From positions 124,001 to 188,000 of the forward strand of contig BMQD01000006.1 in the NCBI GenBank assembly GCA_014647935.1: DNA of 64,000 nt, read 5' to 3'. Below, one piece after another: positions 63,939 through 64,000 of the stretch (position 1 is its first letter; each line of letters begins with the position of its first letter). The position numbers were made by a program, and so were the translations under genes. The DNA is from Planomonospora parontospora. Its GTDB lineage: Bacteria; Actinomycetota; Actinomycetes; Streptosporangiales; Streptosporangiaceae. A model generated the notes under the pieces. The model was not told the DNA's origin. It did no database searches and saw only the letters and a list, made by a program, of their open reading frames with translations.

Positions 63939-64000
63939 AGTCTCCACCCGAAGTGATCAGGCGGGCACTCCGGGTGCCCGGCGGGGACGGAGGCGCCGGT

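Overview
The window reads as chromosomal DNA from a high-GC actinomycete, most likely Streptosporangiales (Streptosporangium/Nonomuraea-like). That is an inference from very GC-rich third codon positions, frequent GTG/TTG starts, an actinobacterial-type integration host factor, a PucR-type regulator next to a fabD-fabH-acpP-fabF-accD cluster, a homodimeric-type aceE beside DUF3052 and peroxiredoxin genes, and DUF3145. No rRNA, CRISPR array, intact transposase or intact integrase is visible. There is one complete tRNA gene, tRNA-Val(UAC).

Layout. 1-15200 holds ordinary actinomycete genes: an ABC-F ATPase, a secreted protein, a glutaryl-CoA-dehydrogenase-like enzyme, a three-gene unit of two DJ-1/PfpI proteins plus an IHF paralogue, and a methyltransferase / haem-oxygenase-like iron oxidase / glycosyltransferase / CDGSH cassette. 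15208-17427 is the most striking locus. A Ro60 (TROVE) gene is preceded by four tandem, co-directional non-coding RNAs. Each RNA has a closing helix that joins its ends. Inside it lies a circularly permuted tRNA-like module in the order T arm, acceptor stem, D arm. Three of the four also carry a 5-bp/7-nt anticodon-like hairpin. They fit bacterial Y RNAs of the tRNA-mimic class. 17643-33600 carries glycosyltransferase and sulfotransferase genes, a secreted nuclease, recQ, an ECF sigma factor with a serine hydrolase, a predicted CE4 esterase with CBM2 behind repeated GAAA-N-TTTC operators, a TetR/redox pair around a perfect palindrome, a two-component system, and a GbsR-type regulator with a hydrolase.

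33889-39720 is an accessory island, less GC-rich and littered with relics. It has two SMI1/KNR4 genes and a DUF6461 gene (orphan immunity-like proteins), frameshifted pieces of a tyrosine integrase, an IS5-type transposase and an XRE/TPR regulator, and a nucleotidyltransferase pair resembling a toxin-antitoxin system. It ends in a 1.8-kb islet bounded by exactly spaced direct repeats made of the 3' half of tRNA-Val(UAC) plus its terminator, that is, an att duplication.

39781-64000 is conserved core: a ROK kinase, peroxiredoxin, DUF3052, YjbQ, aceE, a secreted peptidase-type hydrolase, a Ser/Thr kinase fused to an extracellular solute-binding domain, an amidohydrolase with a MarR regulator, a YgiB-like / glutathionylspermidine-synthase-like / DUF350 trio, the FasR-type regulator and fatty-acid synthase II cluster ended by a strong hairpin, DUF3145, and a cytoplasmic-looking subtilase. 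Pyruvate dehydrogenase supplies acetyl-CoA and the fab/acc genes convert it to fatty acids, so this half is centred on lipid precursor metabolism.
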